Assembly (NCBI GenBank): GCA_003818595.1
Contig: RPQV01000010.1
Location: 1 to 22,736 of the forward strand
From: Calditrichota bacterium
GTDB lineage: Bacteria; Zhuqueibacterota; Zhuqueibacteria; Residuimicrobiales; Krinioviventaceae
Length of the DNA stretch: 22,736 nt
Reading direction: 5' to 3'
Part shown: positions 1-8,916 of the stretch, piece by piece
Layout of the letters: every line of letters starts with the position of its first letter
Numbering within the stretch: position 1 is the stretch's first letter
Program-made: the position numbers and the translations under genes
The notes under the pieces: generated by a model
Databases searched by the model: none
What the model saw: the letters and a program-made list of their open reading frames with translations, nothing else
What the model was told of the DNA's origin: nothing

Positions 1-1298
1 ATGACGTTCGGGTCTTCATAAACATATTGCTCATAATCGTTGTAGAATCGATTCAATTTCAGATCATAAAAGGTTGTCGGTGACAGCACATGATTCAAAG
101 ACAGAATTTGAGTGTTGCTGTGTCCATGTTGTTGTGGCGTGCCGTCAGGATTGTATTTAAATGACTGTTGAAACTGGCGATCGGCAGTATATTGATTGAC
201 AAATCCGTTATAGCTGATTTTGATATTCTTTCCCAAATGATAGGTTAGTTTCGCCTGCAGGGAGGAACGACTATAGGCGTTCATAGGGACCAGGGCGCTG
301 TCGCCAGGTAATCCATAAGGGAGGAACCATCGTCTTCCGTAGAGATATCCCTCATCGGAAACCATCCTGCCGTTGACAAAAAAGTTCAGTTTGCCGGAAG
401 TGAACGGAACCGGTCCGCTGAGGCTGCCTTCCAAATTGTAATTGGCATTAAATTTTTTCAAAGGGTTTTCGTACTCGCCCACGCCCAAGGTTTCGCCTGT
501 TTCGGCATCGGCGCCACGATATACACGTTCGGCAACGGCGAATGTCTCATCATGACTGACGTAATCACCAATCCAAGCTTTCAGCATGCCGGAATAATCA
601 GCCTGCCCTTCCTTGGTGACGATATTAATAATGCCGGACATCGCCTGACCATATTCTGCATTGAATGTTCCGCTGATTACCTGGAGTTCTTTGATAGAGT
701 TATTTTCCACTTGCAGGCCCATACGTCCGGAAAAAACATCGGTTGTAGCGACGCCGTCGATCCAATACGCGATCTCGCCGGCTCTTCCGCCGCGGATGTG
801 CAGATCACTGCCATCCCGTACTATGCCGGCTTGGAGCTCAAGGACATCCTGCACCTCCTGAACAGGAAGGGCGCTGATTTCCTCTGCTCCCACTGAAGAT
901 AATGAGGAGGTCATGTCCATACGCACCAGCGGTCTTTCAGCGACAATGGTCACCTCTTCACCGGCTTCAAGAACGGTTTGCGTTAATTTGACCTGGATCG
1001 GCGTGGTCATGTCTATGTTGACGCCGACCTGAGAGATGCGCTGGGTCGTATAACCGATCATGGTGATGCTCAGGGTATATTGGCCGGGAGGGATATTCAT
1101 GATGATAAAGCGGCCTTGTGCATCTGTCGCTGCACCCAATAGCGTCCCCTGCAATACGACATTCACCCCCGGCATTGGTTCTCCAGTGCCGGCATCATAA
1201 ACAGCGCCGGATATTTTGCCCGTTGTTCCGGCGAACGAAGCAAAAGTTGTTGCGAGGCAATAAATAAGCAACAACTGCCCAAACAGTCGGAGTTTCAT
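1..1298 (-). CDS. TonB-dependent receptor C, N-terminal 432 residues (3' end outside window)
   Basis: Outer-membrane TonB-dependent receptor, expected to bind a ligand at the surface and import it with TonB energy. The reading frame is open from an ATG at 1298 to the left edge, so the barrel is truncated by the window. A strong AAAGGAG/GAGG ribosome site lies just upstream. A signal peptide (about residues 1-24, MKLRLFGQLLLIYCLATTFA) is followed by a carboxypeptidase-regulatory-like domain (about 27-110), then VTIVAERPLVRMDMTSS and a plug domain with LHIRGGRAGEIAYWIDGV and GTFNAEYGQAMSGIINI. The visible start of the barrel aligns block by block with the two receptors further right (4793-7807 and 12389-15400), so this is a third paralogue. 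It lies behind a hairpin terminator, so it may be a separate unit or be reached by read-through. Family assignment is secure; the ligand is unknown. Confidence 0.93.
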   Translation of the reverse strand, partial: MKLRLFGQLLLIYCLATTFASFAGTTGKISGAVYDAGTGEPMPGVNVVLQGTLLGAATDAQGRFIIMNIPPGQYTLSITMIGYTTQRISQVGVNIDMTTPIQVKLTQTVLEAGEEVTIVAERPLVRMDMTSSLSSVGAEEISALPVQEVQDVLELQAGIVRDGSDLHIRGGRAGEIAYWIDGVATTDVFSGRMGLQVENNSIKELQVISGTFNAEYGQAMSGIINIVTKEGQADYSGMLKAWIGDYVSHDETFAVAERVYRGADAETGETLGVGEYENPLKKFNANYNLEGSLSGPVPFTSGKLNFFVNGRMVSDEGYLYGRRWFLPYGLPGDSALVPMNAYSRSSLQAKLTYHLGKNIKISYNGFVNQYTADRQFQQSFKYNPDGTPQQHGHSNTQILSLNHVLSPTTFYDLKLNRFYNDYEQYVYEDPNV

Positions 1299-1351
1299 TT
1301 CCTCACTCCTTTATAAACAGTTGAGGAGTCAATTCATCCCGTTAAATAAAG

Positions 1352-1377
1352 AGGCTCACCCCTATCGGGGTGAGCCT
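1352..1377 (-). terminator. Hairpin terminator after secreted protein B
   Basis: A perfect 11-bp stem (AGGCTCACCCC / GGGGTGAGCCT) with a 4-nt loop begins 5 bp beyond the stop codon of the gene ending at 1383. Read on the minus strand it is followed by CTTTATTTAAC, a moderately U-rich tail. It sits between the end of the right-hand locus and the ribosome site of receptor C, so it should end or attenuate the upstream transcript. The stem is certain; termination efficiency is inferred. Confidence 0.75.
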
Positions 1378-1382
1378 ATCAA

Positions 1383-4300
1383 TTATTTAATTATTGCAAA
1401 TTTACCGATTTTAGCGCCGTTTTCCCCCGCGTCCACATGATAAATATAGATACCATAGGCAATGTCCAGATTATCTTTGGTCAACATATTCCAGACGAGA
1501 GTGCCATCGAGAATGTCACTGCCCGCGTGATATTCCAATTCGGCTACCAATTGACCGCGCACATTGAATATTTTAATCGTGCAATTGGGAGGCAGATGGG
1601 TGAAATGGAGTTCACGCGGTCCACGTCCGTTGGAATAGGGATTCAATGGTTCCCAAGAGTTGGTGACGACATAGGGATTGGGAACAACCCGTATCTTTTC
1701 CAAGTCGATTGTGGCTTCGTTAACATACTGAGCAGATGTCTCAAACTCATAGACGTCGCTTGCCATGAACGGCTTGACGGTTTTGACAATTAAATAATCG
1801 CCGGCGCGCGGATTATTGTGCAATGAATCATTGGTCGCGCTGTCCAATTCCAACGACCAGGAAATCACTGTCGAGTCGTTGACATCAGGCTCGATAAAAA
1901 TGATCTGATCGGTGCGCGATTTGTCGGTGAACGCCGTGAAGGTGCCTTCTTGACCGGCCAATTTGTCATTTTCCCAAAAACCGAAATCGATCTTTTTCCC
2001 AGTCACCAGGTTGGTGACACTGAAATTCACTGGAATTGCAGGCAATTTTCTCGTTGCTGAAACCGAAAGTTCCGTCGATGTATCCATGCCGACGGGACCG
2101 AATTCGATTTCATAGTCGAAGGGCAATGGAACTCCTCTGGTTTTGCCATAGAGGAAAGGCTCGACAACATAGGCGTATACGCTGTCTCGACTCCACATAG
2201 AGCTGTCGGCGCGGACGCCTAATTCTGCCACACTGGCCAGGATCACTTGAAAGCCTTCGGTGATCGGGAGCACATCACCCGTCTTCACATTGGGACTCTT
2301 TTTGATCAGGGTGTCCGGCGAGCTCGGATTGGTTACATTCACCAAGGTCATATTTTTGGTGACATAGGTGAGTGTGCTGGCGCTGCCGGTAAGCATCGTA
2401 TCCTCAAAACTGATTTGGTATTTGTTTTTATCCTTAATCAGCAGTGGATTGATCACTTTATATCCAATTTTGCTGTCAGCCTGCCCGCCCCGAATCGCCA
2501 CCGCACCGCTGATTTCTGTGGGAACCATACCATTGGTTGGGGCTTCAGGACGTACGACGACGACATTTTTGCCCTTATCCTGAACCACACCGGCAGTATT
2601 GAGGGTGATGAATTTCGAGCATTCACTGGGCGCCAACCCGCCTTGGGCTGATCCACGGTCATAGGAGGTCACCGCATAAAAATAGGTCTGGCCGTTGACA
2701 ACCGTGCTGTCTGTCCACGTGTTGACGATACCGGTATTGTTGCCGAGATTAAATTTTATGCCTTTGACATCGACCGGTGCATAGCCGGAAATATCGTTCG
2801 CCAGATCGAATTGCACAATGGGTTTTCGATAAGTCGTCACGCCCTGCCCATCGGTGATAGGCATTGCATCATTCCAGCCCGGATCGGTCGAACGATAAAT
2901 CTTGTACCCTTCAAAGTCTTTACCGGTAATCGGATCTTCGGATTCTTCTGCTGCGTTATCCCAAATGAGGGTCACGCGATGATCGCCGGGAATTGCCTGG
3001 ACTGTAGGAATATTCGGCGCTTTGGCAAAATTATAATTTTCGCCGTATGCTTTGGTGAACCACTTGACGTTCTCCAAATAATCATCCCGATTGATGCCGC
3101 ACATGGTGCCCATAGAAAATCGCTCGATAGTACCTGCCTTCACCGGGAAATAACCTGAGCCATAGAGCAATTCGATATTGGCGTTCAGCAATTCGTCATC
3201 AAAAAAGCCGGGAAGCAAATAGGTCCAGACTTTTTCATCATCGTATTGCGGCAGATTCTCCCACACATAGAGGCTGAAGCTGGTCAAACCAATCATGTCG
3301 GTTTCATCGACGTCGGTTTTATCAAAATGAGGCTCACCATTGCTCGGTATGCCGTCACTCTCGCCCGGATCACCGGAAAAGGCGACCCCGTCTGCACCCA
3401 GATCATCAAATGCCGGATCCCAATCACCATCATTATCAATCCCATCGTTCCGTCGTTCATCCAGCAGGATATTATTACGACCAGCGCCGGTGTAGTAATC
3501 GATGGCTTTCAATCCGACATAAAGATATGAGGTGTACGCATCAGCGCCCTCACCCACTACAGCACCATTATTTTCGTCAATGATCCCGTTCAGGTTATTG
3601 TCGACCAAATCAAAGGGAATCTCCTGCAGCGATTTTCCCACCCAGAATTTAAAGATCAAATCCTGATAAGGAATTTTAAGCGTATCGACAGCAAGTTCCG
3701 CCATGCTGGTCAGTTTGCGCTCAAAGGTCTCATAGTCGGTTACAACGATCGGATCAGAAAGACCCAACGTTTTCGTATCGAACATGGATTCGGAGATGAC
3801 AGTACCATCCCCCATCACGCCGTCGCCGTCATTATCAATGCCGTCATAGGGATTGCCCGGTGACTCCAAAAAGACACCGCCGAAATAGCCGATCGGGGTC
3901 CAGCCGCCGTAGCCGATATCATCGAAATCGTAAAGATAAGCAGAGTCAGATTCTTTGTCGAATCCCCCCATGTCGTCACCGCCGTCACCGCCGTCTTTCG
4001 TATCGCCCATATTATTGCCGTACTTGTAGCCGAACACCATTTTATCATGATTGAACGTGCCGATATTTTCCAAGTCAAAAAGGTTAAACAGGCCGTCCTC
4101 GACCAGTGCGTTTGACCATTGAAAGCCGCGCACCCACATACGAATTCCCAAACCGCGACGGAGCAAGTCGGTGCTGTCAGGATAGAATTTAAATTCCGCA
4201 TTGGTATAGTCATCGGCGACAAAAAAGCTCTCTTCATCCGCGTTATAGACATCCTTGCCAAAATATCCGTTCCACTGTCCAGGCCATCCCGGATCAACCG

Positions 4301-4772
4301 GATCATCAATTCTATCGGGCCAAACATAAGGCCACGCCCACGGCCATTTGCTCATGGCAATTTTATTGGTGTCTTTGGAAGCGAATCCCGGCAACGGCAG
4401 AAAAGTCCACCAATCACCATCCGGACTTCTATCGCCGGTGGAATTGCCGATGATCGAACTTCTCACCTCGGTCATGATGTGCTTGACTTGCCCTTCGCTA
4501 TCGATCACCTCACCCCCGACGAACAAGTTGCCGTCGATCATATACTTGGTCCCCGAGTTGATCGGCCATTCACCGGCAAAAGCCGATGGATCATTGATGG
4601 CGCCGGAAGTGCCATCATTATAAAAGGTCGTCCGGAAGAGATTGCCGGAATGGACCCCGTCCCTCAACTCTAAATAATCGCCATGGAGGCCCTGCATCTG
4701 CGCCACTGCGCCGCTGCAAAACCAACAGGCGAAGATAAAAACAACGATGAGATATTTAAAAAGGTTTTTCAT
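1383..4772 (-). CDS. Large secreted surface protein B: Ca-binding-like motifs, FnIII-like domain, T9SS-type tail
   Basis: Predicted exported surface protein of 1129 aa, paired with the TonB receptor directly upstream (20-bp gap). I place the start at the ATG at 4772. A TTG 15 bp further upstream is in frame, but the GGAGGA ribosome site lies between the two and serves the ATG, which begins a signal peptide (MKNLFKYLIVVFIFACWFCS). Visible parts: a Trp-rich block KWPWAWPYVWPD near residue 145; Asp/Asn-rich calcium-binding-like motifs DGIDNDGDG (~308), DNNLNGIIDE (~390) and DGIDNDGDW (~445); an FnIII-like domain (~580-710, APNIPTVQAIPGDHRVTLIWD to YFYAVTSYDRG); and a C-terminal domain (~1027-1129) from RVVPNPYVV to GKFAIIK, typical of T9SS type A sorting and FlgD-like folds. 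It is a full-length paralogue of the gene at 8917-12369. Substrate or partner unknown; a SusD-like role is only inferred from context. Confidence 0.85.
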   Translation of the reverse strand: MKNLFKYLIVVFIFACWFCSGAVAQMQGLHGDYLELRDGVHSGNLFRTTFYNDGTSGAINDPSAFAGEWPINSGTKYMIDGNLFVGGEVIDSEGQVKHIMTEVRSSIIGNSTGDRSPDGDWWTFLPLPGFASKDTNKIAMSKWPWAWPYVWPDRIDDPVDPGWPGQWNGYFGKDVYNADEESFFVADDYTNAEFKFYPDSTDLLRRGLGIRMWVRGFQWSNALVEDGLFNLFDLENIGTFNHDKMVFGYKYGNNMGDTKDGGDGGDDMGGFDKESDSAYLYDFDDIGYGGWTPIGYFGGVFLESPGNPYDGIDNDGDGVMGDGTVISESMFDTKTLGLSDPIVVTDYETFERKLTSMAELAVDTLKIPYQDLIFKFWVGKSLQEIPFDLVDNNLNGIIDENNGAVVGEGADAYTSYLYVGLKAIDYYTGAGRNNILLDERRNDGIDNDGDWDPAFDDLGADGVAFSGDPGESDGIPSNGEPHFDKTDVDETDMIGLTSFSLYVWENLPQYDDEKVWTYLLPGFFDDELLNANIELLYGSGYFPVKAGTIERFSMGTMCGINRDDYLENVKWFTKAYGENYNFAKAPNIPTVQAIPGDHRVTLIWDNAAEESEDPITGKDFEGYKIYRSTDPGWNDAMPITDGQGVTTYRKPIVQFDLANDISGYAPVDVKGIKFNLGNNTGIVNTWTDSTVVNGQTYFYAVTSYDRGSAQGGLAPSECSKFITLNTAGVVQDKGKNVVVVRPEAPTNGMVPTEISGAVAIRGGQADSKIGYKVINPLLIKDKNKYQISFEDTMLTGSASTLTYVTKNMTLVNVTNPSSPDTLIKKSPNVKTGDVLPITEGFQVILASVAELGVRADSSMWSRDSVYAYVVEPFLYGKTRGVPLPFDYEIEFGPVGMDTSTELSVSATRKLPAIPVNFSVTNLVTGKKIDFGFWENDKLAGQEGTFTAFTDKSRTDQIIFIEPDVNDSTVISWSLELDSATNDSLHNNPRAGDYLIVKTVKPFMASDVYEFETSAQYVNEATIDLEKIRVVPNPYVVTNSWEPLNPYSNGRGPRELHFTHLPPNCTIKIFNVRGQLVAELEYHAGSDILDGTLVWNMLTKDNLDIAYGIYIYHVDAGENGAKIGKFAIIK

Positions 4773-4792
4773 TTCATCTTCCTCCAATACGT

Positions 4793-7700
4793 TTAAAAAC
4801 CGACTGAAAAGCCGATTTGGATCTGACGAGGCGCTGAATAAAATCCGGGTTGCAGCACATAATGCTCAACAGTCCCAATTCGATTGGGATCATAACCAAC
4901 CTGTTGGGGAGTAATATTGGTAGTATAGTCGGGCGATCCTGTGTCCGAATAAACAGACGTTGCATCATCCGAATCAAACAAGTTCTGTATATAGGCGAAA
5001 AGATTCACATCAAACGCGCCCAACATTAACCGTTTGTTGATTCTCAGGTCGACAGTCGTTTGATTTGGATTGCGCGAGCTATTCTCCGGCAATCCTGAGA
5101 CTGCGGCGCCGCCGACAAATTGCGCCCGTGGGAAGGATGGCGTGTAGGGAAAACCGGAATAAAACCGTCCGATGCTTGAGAACGTCCAGTTATTCTTGGT
5201 ATAAACCAACTGTGCATTCAACGAGTGGCGACGGTCCCACGACATGGGGATTAAATTCAGCCGCGGTTCCTGCAGATTTGTTTCCGCATTGAAAGCATCT
5301 GTGGGATTCGAGTATGAACCATCGGCAATCTGGAAAGAGTAGTCGATGTTCGCTGCAAAGTTTGCCGCCATACGCTTTTCCATTTTGACGGTGATACCGC
5401 GCACATTCGAATAATCTTTATTCTCATAGGTCGAATAAAGGACACTGGGAAGAGTGGTTTTTACCAATGGGCTAGTTCCCACCCAATCGCGAATATCTTT
5501 ATAGAAGATGGTAACATCAATTCCGAGATCCTTGCCGATTTGCTGCTGCAGTCCAATTTCGTATTGTACTGTGCGTTTTGCATTCAGGTCAGCATTGCCA
5601 AAAACGGTGTTTCCTCCTGAAGGATTAATTTTAAAATCAGGGTCGGTATACATCTCACCATAGGCTGGAATTTGGAAAAAGTGACCATAAGAAAAATGAA
5701 TGACGCCGGTGTCAGTAATCGGATAGGCAATACCCAAGCGAGGACTGACCTGCATTTTGGGCGTCACCTTGGTATGCATCATCGAACGCCGTTCATCAGG
5801 CGTCATTTCCTCGAACTGTTGGACATAAGCTTCGTATTCCGGTTGCGAAAGTCCAGGAGGGGGTTCAACCCAATTCCGATAGATGTGCTCGGCCTTCATG
5901 GGATGATAGATGTCCGGATCTTCAGGATCTGCCGGAACCACGTAATTGGCGTCAAACCAATCAAATCGCATACCCAAGTTGAAGATAATTTCCTTCAATT
6001 CCACTTTGTCCTGAAGATAAGCAGAAAACTCTCTCGGTTTCCGCGTATATTCGCTGCGCTGAGGACTGTCGATATTGGGAATTGCCGGCAAATAAGGAAC
6101 AATCTGCTCGTTGGATACGGCATCAGTCGCAGCAATCAGAGAGTAGCCCAGTGAATACAACTGATGTGAACGGAACTCAAATCCCACCTTCATCAAATTG
6201 AATTTATTGATTTGGCTGGAAAAATCTAATTTGGCAATCAACGATTGGGTTCGGTTCTTATTATAACCGTGATTGCTGCCGTCGTTCCAGAACGAATAAC
6301 TGCTGCCGACATTATTGGAATCAGGATGCGTATATCCTTCTGGTCCTGCCGGATCGATATACCATTCATACTGACGGCGTTCCTGTTTGAGCTGCTCAAA
6401 TAAAATGCTGTCTTCTACGGATTTCGAAGGATAAAGGGTAACCGGCGGCAAATAAACGCCCTCATCGGTAGAGTCAGAATAAACATAAACATAATAATCA
6501 GGTCTCGCGTTTGGATCTTTATAGACGTAACTCTCGCTATTATAATCGAGATAATTCACCCTCACTTCATAAAACGTCCGAGGAGAGAGTACATGATTGA
6601 AAGAAAAAATGTGAGACTGATTATTTGAAAAGCTTTCGTTAGTGCCAAAGGGGACATAACGCTGATTCTGAGAATAGCCATAAGGTTGCTCGTATCCGTT
6701 CCAGAGTACGTTATAGCTCATTTTCATACTATTGGCCGGCTTCCACGTCAACTTGCCCTGAAGGGATTTATTGGCGCCCTGATTCAAGGATACCAGATCA
6801 CTGTCTCCGGGGACGCCGGTGGGTAAAAACCAGTTTCGGCCATACATATAACCAGACCAGCTGTTAAACCGACCATTGGTGAAAAAGGTCAATTTGTCCT
6901 TTGTGCCCGGCACAGGACCGCTCAAACTAAAATCCAGATTATATTCAGGATTGAATTGTTTTAAAGGATTACTGGTGATTCCATTCGAGTTTATCGCTTG
7001 TCCGGCGGCATTATATATAGTCTCGACGCGATCGAGCACTTGAAACTCTGAACGATTACTGACATAATCGCCCACATAAGCGCGCAACTGGCCATTGAAT
7101 CTCGGACTGCCCTCTTTGGTGATGATGTTGATAATGCCGGACATCGCCTGACCATATTCCGCATTAAAGGTACCGGAAATGACCTGCAATTCCTGAATAG
7201 CATTGTTTTCAACCGTGATTCCCTGGCTATAATTGGCGACATTGGTGACCGGAACGCCGTCTACCCAAAACGCCACCTCATCAGAACGTCCGCCGCGGAT
7301 GTGAAACTCATTGCCTCGTCGAATGACACCCGCCTGGAGTTCGAGAACTTCATTCACCGTTTGTACCGGCAGGTCGGCAATTTGCTGCGCTCCAACAGAC
7401 GACATGGATGACGTTTTGTCCATCTGCACCAGAGGTCGCTCTGCCACAATCGTCACTTCTTCACCGGAAATGACGGATGGCTGCAGCTTGGCATTGACCG
7501 GCGTTGTCAGATCGATCGAAACCCGCACATCCGTCAGGTTCTGCGTTTTATATCCCATCATGGAAATTTTCAAGGTGTAAACACCGGGGGATATATTTAA
7601 AATGATAAATTCGCCATCCAGATTAGTGGCGGCGCCCATTTGTGTGTTTTCAAGAACGATATTTGCGCCCGGAAGAGGCTCGTTGCTCTCAATATCGACG

Positions 7701-7807
7701 ACTTTGCCTGCAATTTTGCCGGTGATGCCGGCAAATCCTATACTTGAGAATATCAAAGAGAGGCAAATGATCTTCAGAAAGAGAGCGTATCTATTTGGGA
7801 CTCTCAT
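4793..7807 (-). CDS. TonB-dependent receptor B
   Basis: Complete 1004-aa outer-membrane TonB-dependent receptor. The ATG at 7807 has an AGGAG ribosome site about 9 nt upstream. A signal peptide (cleavage near residue 26, SSIGFA) precedes a carboxypeptidase-regulatory-like domain (~27-110, GKVVDIESNEPLPGANIVL). Next come a linker with VTIVAERPLVQMDKTSS, a plug domain (~130-235) with FHIRGGRSDEVAFWVDGVP and GTFNAEYGQAMSGIINI, and a 22-strand-type barrel ending in QIQIGFSVGF, whose final Phe fits BAM recognition. The N-terminal domain and size resemble SusC-like receptors, but the downstream neighbour is the secreted protein at 1383-4772 and not a SusD lipoprotein. The gap from the PorV-like gene upstream is 44 bp and to the next gene 20 bp, so the genes are probably co-transcribed. 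Imported ligand unknown. Confidence 0.95.
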   Translation of the reverse strand: MRVPNRYALFLKIICLSLIFSSIGFAGITGKIAGKVVDIESNEPLPGANIVLENTQMGAATNLDGEFIILNISPGVYTLKISMMGYKTQNLTDVRVSIDLTTPVNAKLQPSVISGEEVTIVAERPLVQMDKTSSMSSVGAQQIADLPVQTVNEVLELQAGVIRRGNEFHIRGGRSDEVAFWVDGVPVTNVANYSQGITVENNAIQELQVISGTFNAEYGQAMSGIINIITKEGSPRFNGQLRAYVGDYVSNRSEFQVLDRVETIYNAAGQAINSNGITSNPLKQFNPEYNLDFSLSGPVPGTKDKLTFFTNGRFNSWSGYMYGRNWFLPTGVPGDSDLVSLNQGANKSLQGKLTWKPANSMKMSYNVLWNGYEQPYGYSQNQRYVPFGTNESFSNNQSHIFSFNHVLSPRTFYEVRVNYLDYNSESYVYKDPNARPDYYVYVYSDSTDEGVYLPPVTLYPSKSVEDSILFEQLKQERRQYEWYIDPAGPEGYTHPDSNNVGSSYSFWNDGSNHGYNKNRTQSLIAKLDFSSQINKFNLMKVGFEFRSHQLYSLGYSLIAATDAVSNEQIVPYLPAIPNIDSPQRSEYTRKPREFSAYLQDKVELKEIIFNLGMRFDWFDANYVVPADPEDPDIYHPMKAEHIYRNWVEPPPGLSQPEYEAYVQQFEEMTPDERRSMMHTKVTPKMQVSPRLGIAYPITDTGVIHFSYGHFFQIPAYGEMYTDPDFKINPSGGNTVFGNADLNAKRTVQYEIGLQQQIGKDLGIDVTIFYKDIRDWVGTSPLVKTTLPSVLYSTYENKDYSNVRGITVKMEKRMAANFAANIDYSFQIADGSYSNPTDAFNAETNLQEPRLNLIPMSWDRRHSLNAQLVYTKNNWTFSSIGRFYSGFPYTPSFPRAQFVGGAAVSGLPENSSRNPNQTTVDLRINKRLMLGAFDVNLFAYIQNLFDSDDATSVYSDTGSPDYTTNITPQQVGYDPNRIGTVEHYVLQPGFYSAPRQIQIGFSVGF

Positions 7808-7851
7808 GCTTTTTATCTCCTAAATTAGAGTCATCATTAAATTCGCTATTC

Positions 7852-8871
7852 TTAGAAACCAAGAGCGACGCTGAACATCTGGATTTCCTTGAGCACGCCG
7901 AAATCCTGGTACGCATAATCGATCATCAGCTTCATCCCGCTCACATTCCAGTGAAATCCGGCGCCAAAACATATCCCCTGCTCGCTGTCGCGCGCAAACA
8001 ACGTCTTGTAGCCGCCGCGCAACGCAAACATCTTGCCGTATACGTATTCCGCTCCCAAATTCACCGACTCCACATCATCGTTCGGATGCAGCGCATCCAC
8101 CGCCAATATCAAATTGCTGTTCCCGATCCCCTTCAGCACATCCATCGACAAACCCACCCGAAACATCAACGGCAAATCAAACTGATCCGTCGACAAATTC
8201 GCATTGATGTTGTGGTTGTTCCCGCTGATCGACGGATCTATGTCCGTCTGAATCAACATGTCACGTCCGCTCATCTGCATCTTCGTCCCGTAATTCGTGA
8301 TGCTCATCCCGATCTTTAAACCATTATACTGCGTGTCAAACAACGTCCCGATATCAAACGCTATCCCCGACGCATTGCTGTGATAAATCTCCTCACGCAA
8401 ATACTTGAAATTAAACCCGATCGAAAAACGATCCGTCAAATTGCGCCCATACGCCAAACCAAACGCATAACTCCCCGCATTGAACAACTCTCCCGTCCCG
8501 TCAGGCTCCATGATCGTCGTCCGCTCCATCTTGTCCATCGTCATAAACTGAGCGTTCACTCCCAACGTCCCCACATTTCCCAGATTCATCGCAAATCCCG
8601 CGTAATTGTACGCAATGTCCGCCAACCACTTGTTGTGCGTAAACACCGCCTGCGCTCCCTGTATCCGCGCAATCCCCGCCGCATTCCAGTACATCGACAT
8701 CGCATCGTCCGATACCGACACATACGCCCCTCCCATCCCAATCGCCCGAGCCCCGACATCAATGTTCAAAAAACCCGCCGCCGTCGTTCCCACTTTGGTC
8801 ACATTCTGCGCCGAGAGCGGCAGAGAGACCACCAACAAAATTACGGCAAAAAGCATTACTGACCGTTTCAT
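7852..8871 (-). CDS. PorV/PorQ-family outer-membrane beta-barrel protein
   Basis: 339-aa outer-membrane protein of the PorV/PorQ family. Characterised PorV proteins shuttle T9SS cargo at the outer membrane; other members are uncharacterised FadL-like barrels. The ATG at 8871 follows AAAAGGAG. A signal peptide (~1-21, ending LPLSAQ) precedes the family signature NIDVGARAIGMGGAYVSVSD and DAMSMYWNAAGIA (~35-65), with Ala where many relatives have Pro. Many amphipathic strands follow, and the protein ends FSVALGF with a terminal aromatic residue. It lies between the two receptor/secreted-protein modules, 45 bp after the gene ending at 8917 and 44 bp before receptor B, so a role in exporting or anchoring the T9SS-tagged partners is a fair inference. 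Its codon use is odd: third positions strongly favour G and T and avoid A, unlike its neighbours. Confidence 0.88.
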   Translation of the reverse strand: MKRSVMLFAVILLVVSLPLSAQNVTKVGTTAAGFLNIDVGARAIGMGGAYVSVSDDAMSMYWNAAGIARIQGAQAVFTHNKWLADIAYNYAGFAMNLGNVGTLGVNAQFMTMDKMERTTIMEPDGTGELFNAGSYAFGLAYGRNLTDRFSIGFNFKYLREEIYHSNASGIAFDIGTLFDTQYNGLKIGMSITNYGTKMQMSGRDMLIQTDIDPSISGNNHNINANLSTDQFDLPLMFRVGLSMDVLKGIGNSNLILAVDALHPNDDVESVNLGAEYVYGKMFALRGGYKTLFARDSEQGICFGAGFHWNVSGMKLMIDYAYQDFGVLKEIQMFSVALGF

Positions 8872-8916
8872 ATTTGCTCTCCTTTTATTAAGATTTGTGT
8901 TTGATTTTCAATATCA

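Noticed and set aside
552..896. Plus-strand open frames across the receptor and secreted-protein genes
   Set aside because: They lie opposite long, well-supported minus-strand genes, have no family features or ribosome sites, and read as reverse-strand shadows.
4773..4787. TTG start five codons upstream for secreted protein B
   Set aside because: The ribosome site lies inside this extension and is correctly spaced for the ATG at 4772, which begins the signal peptide.
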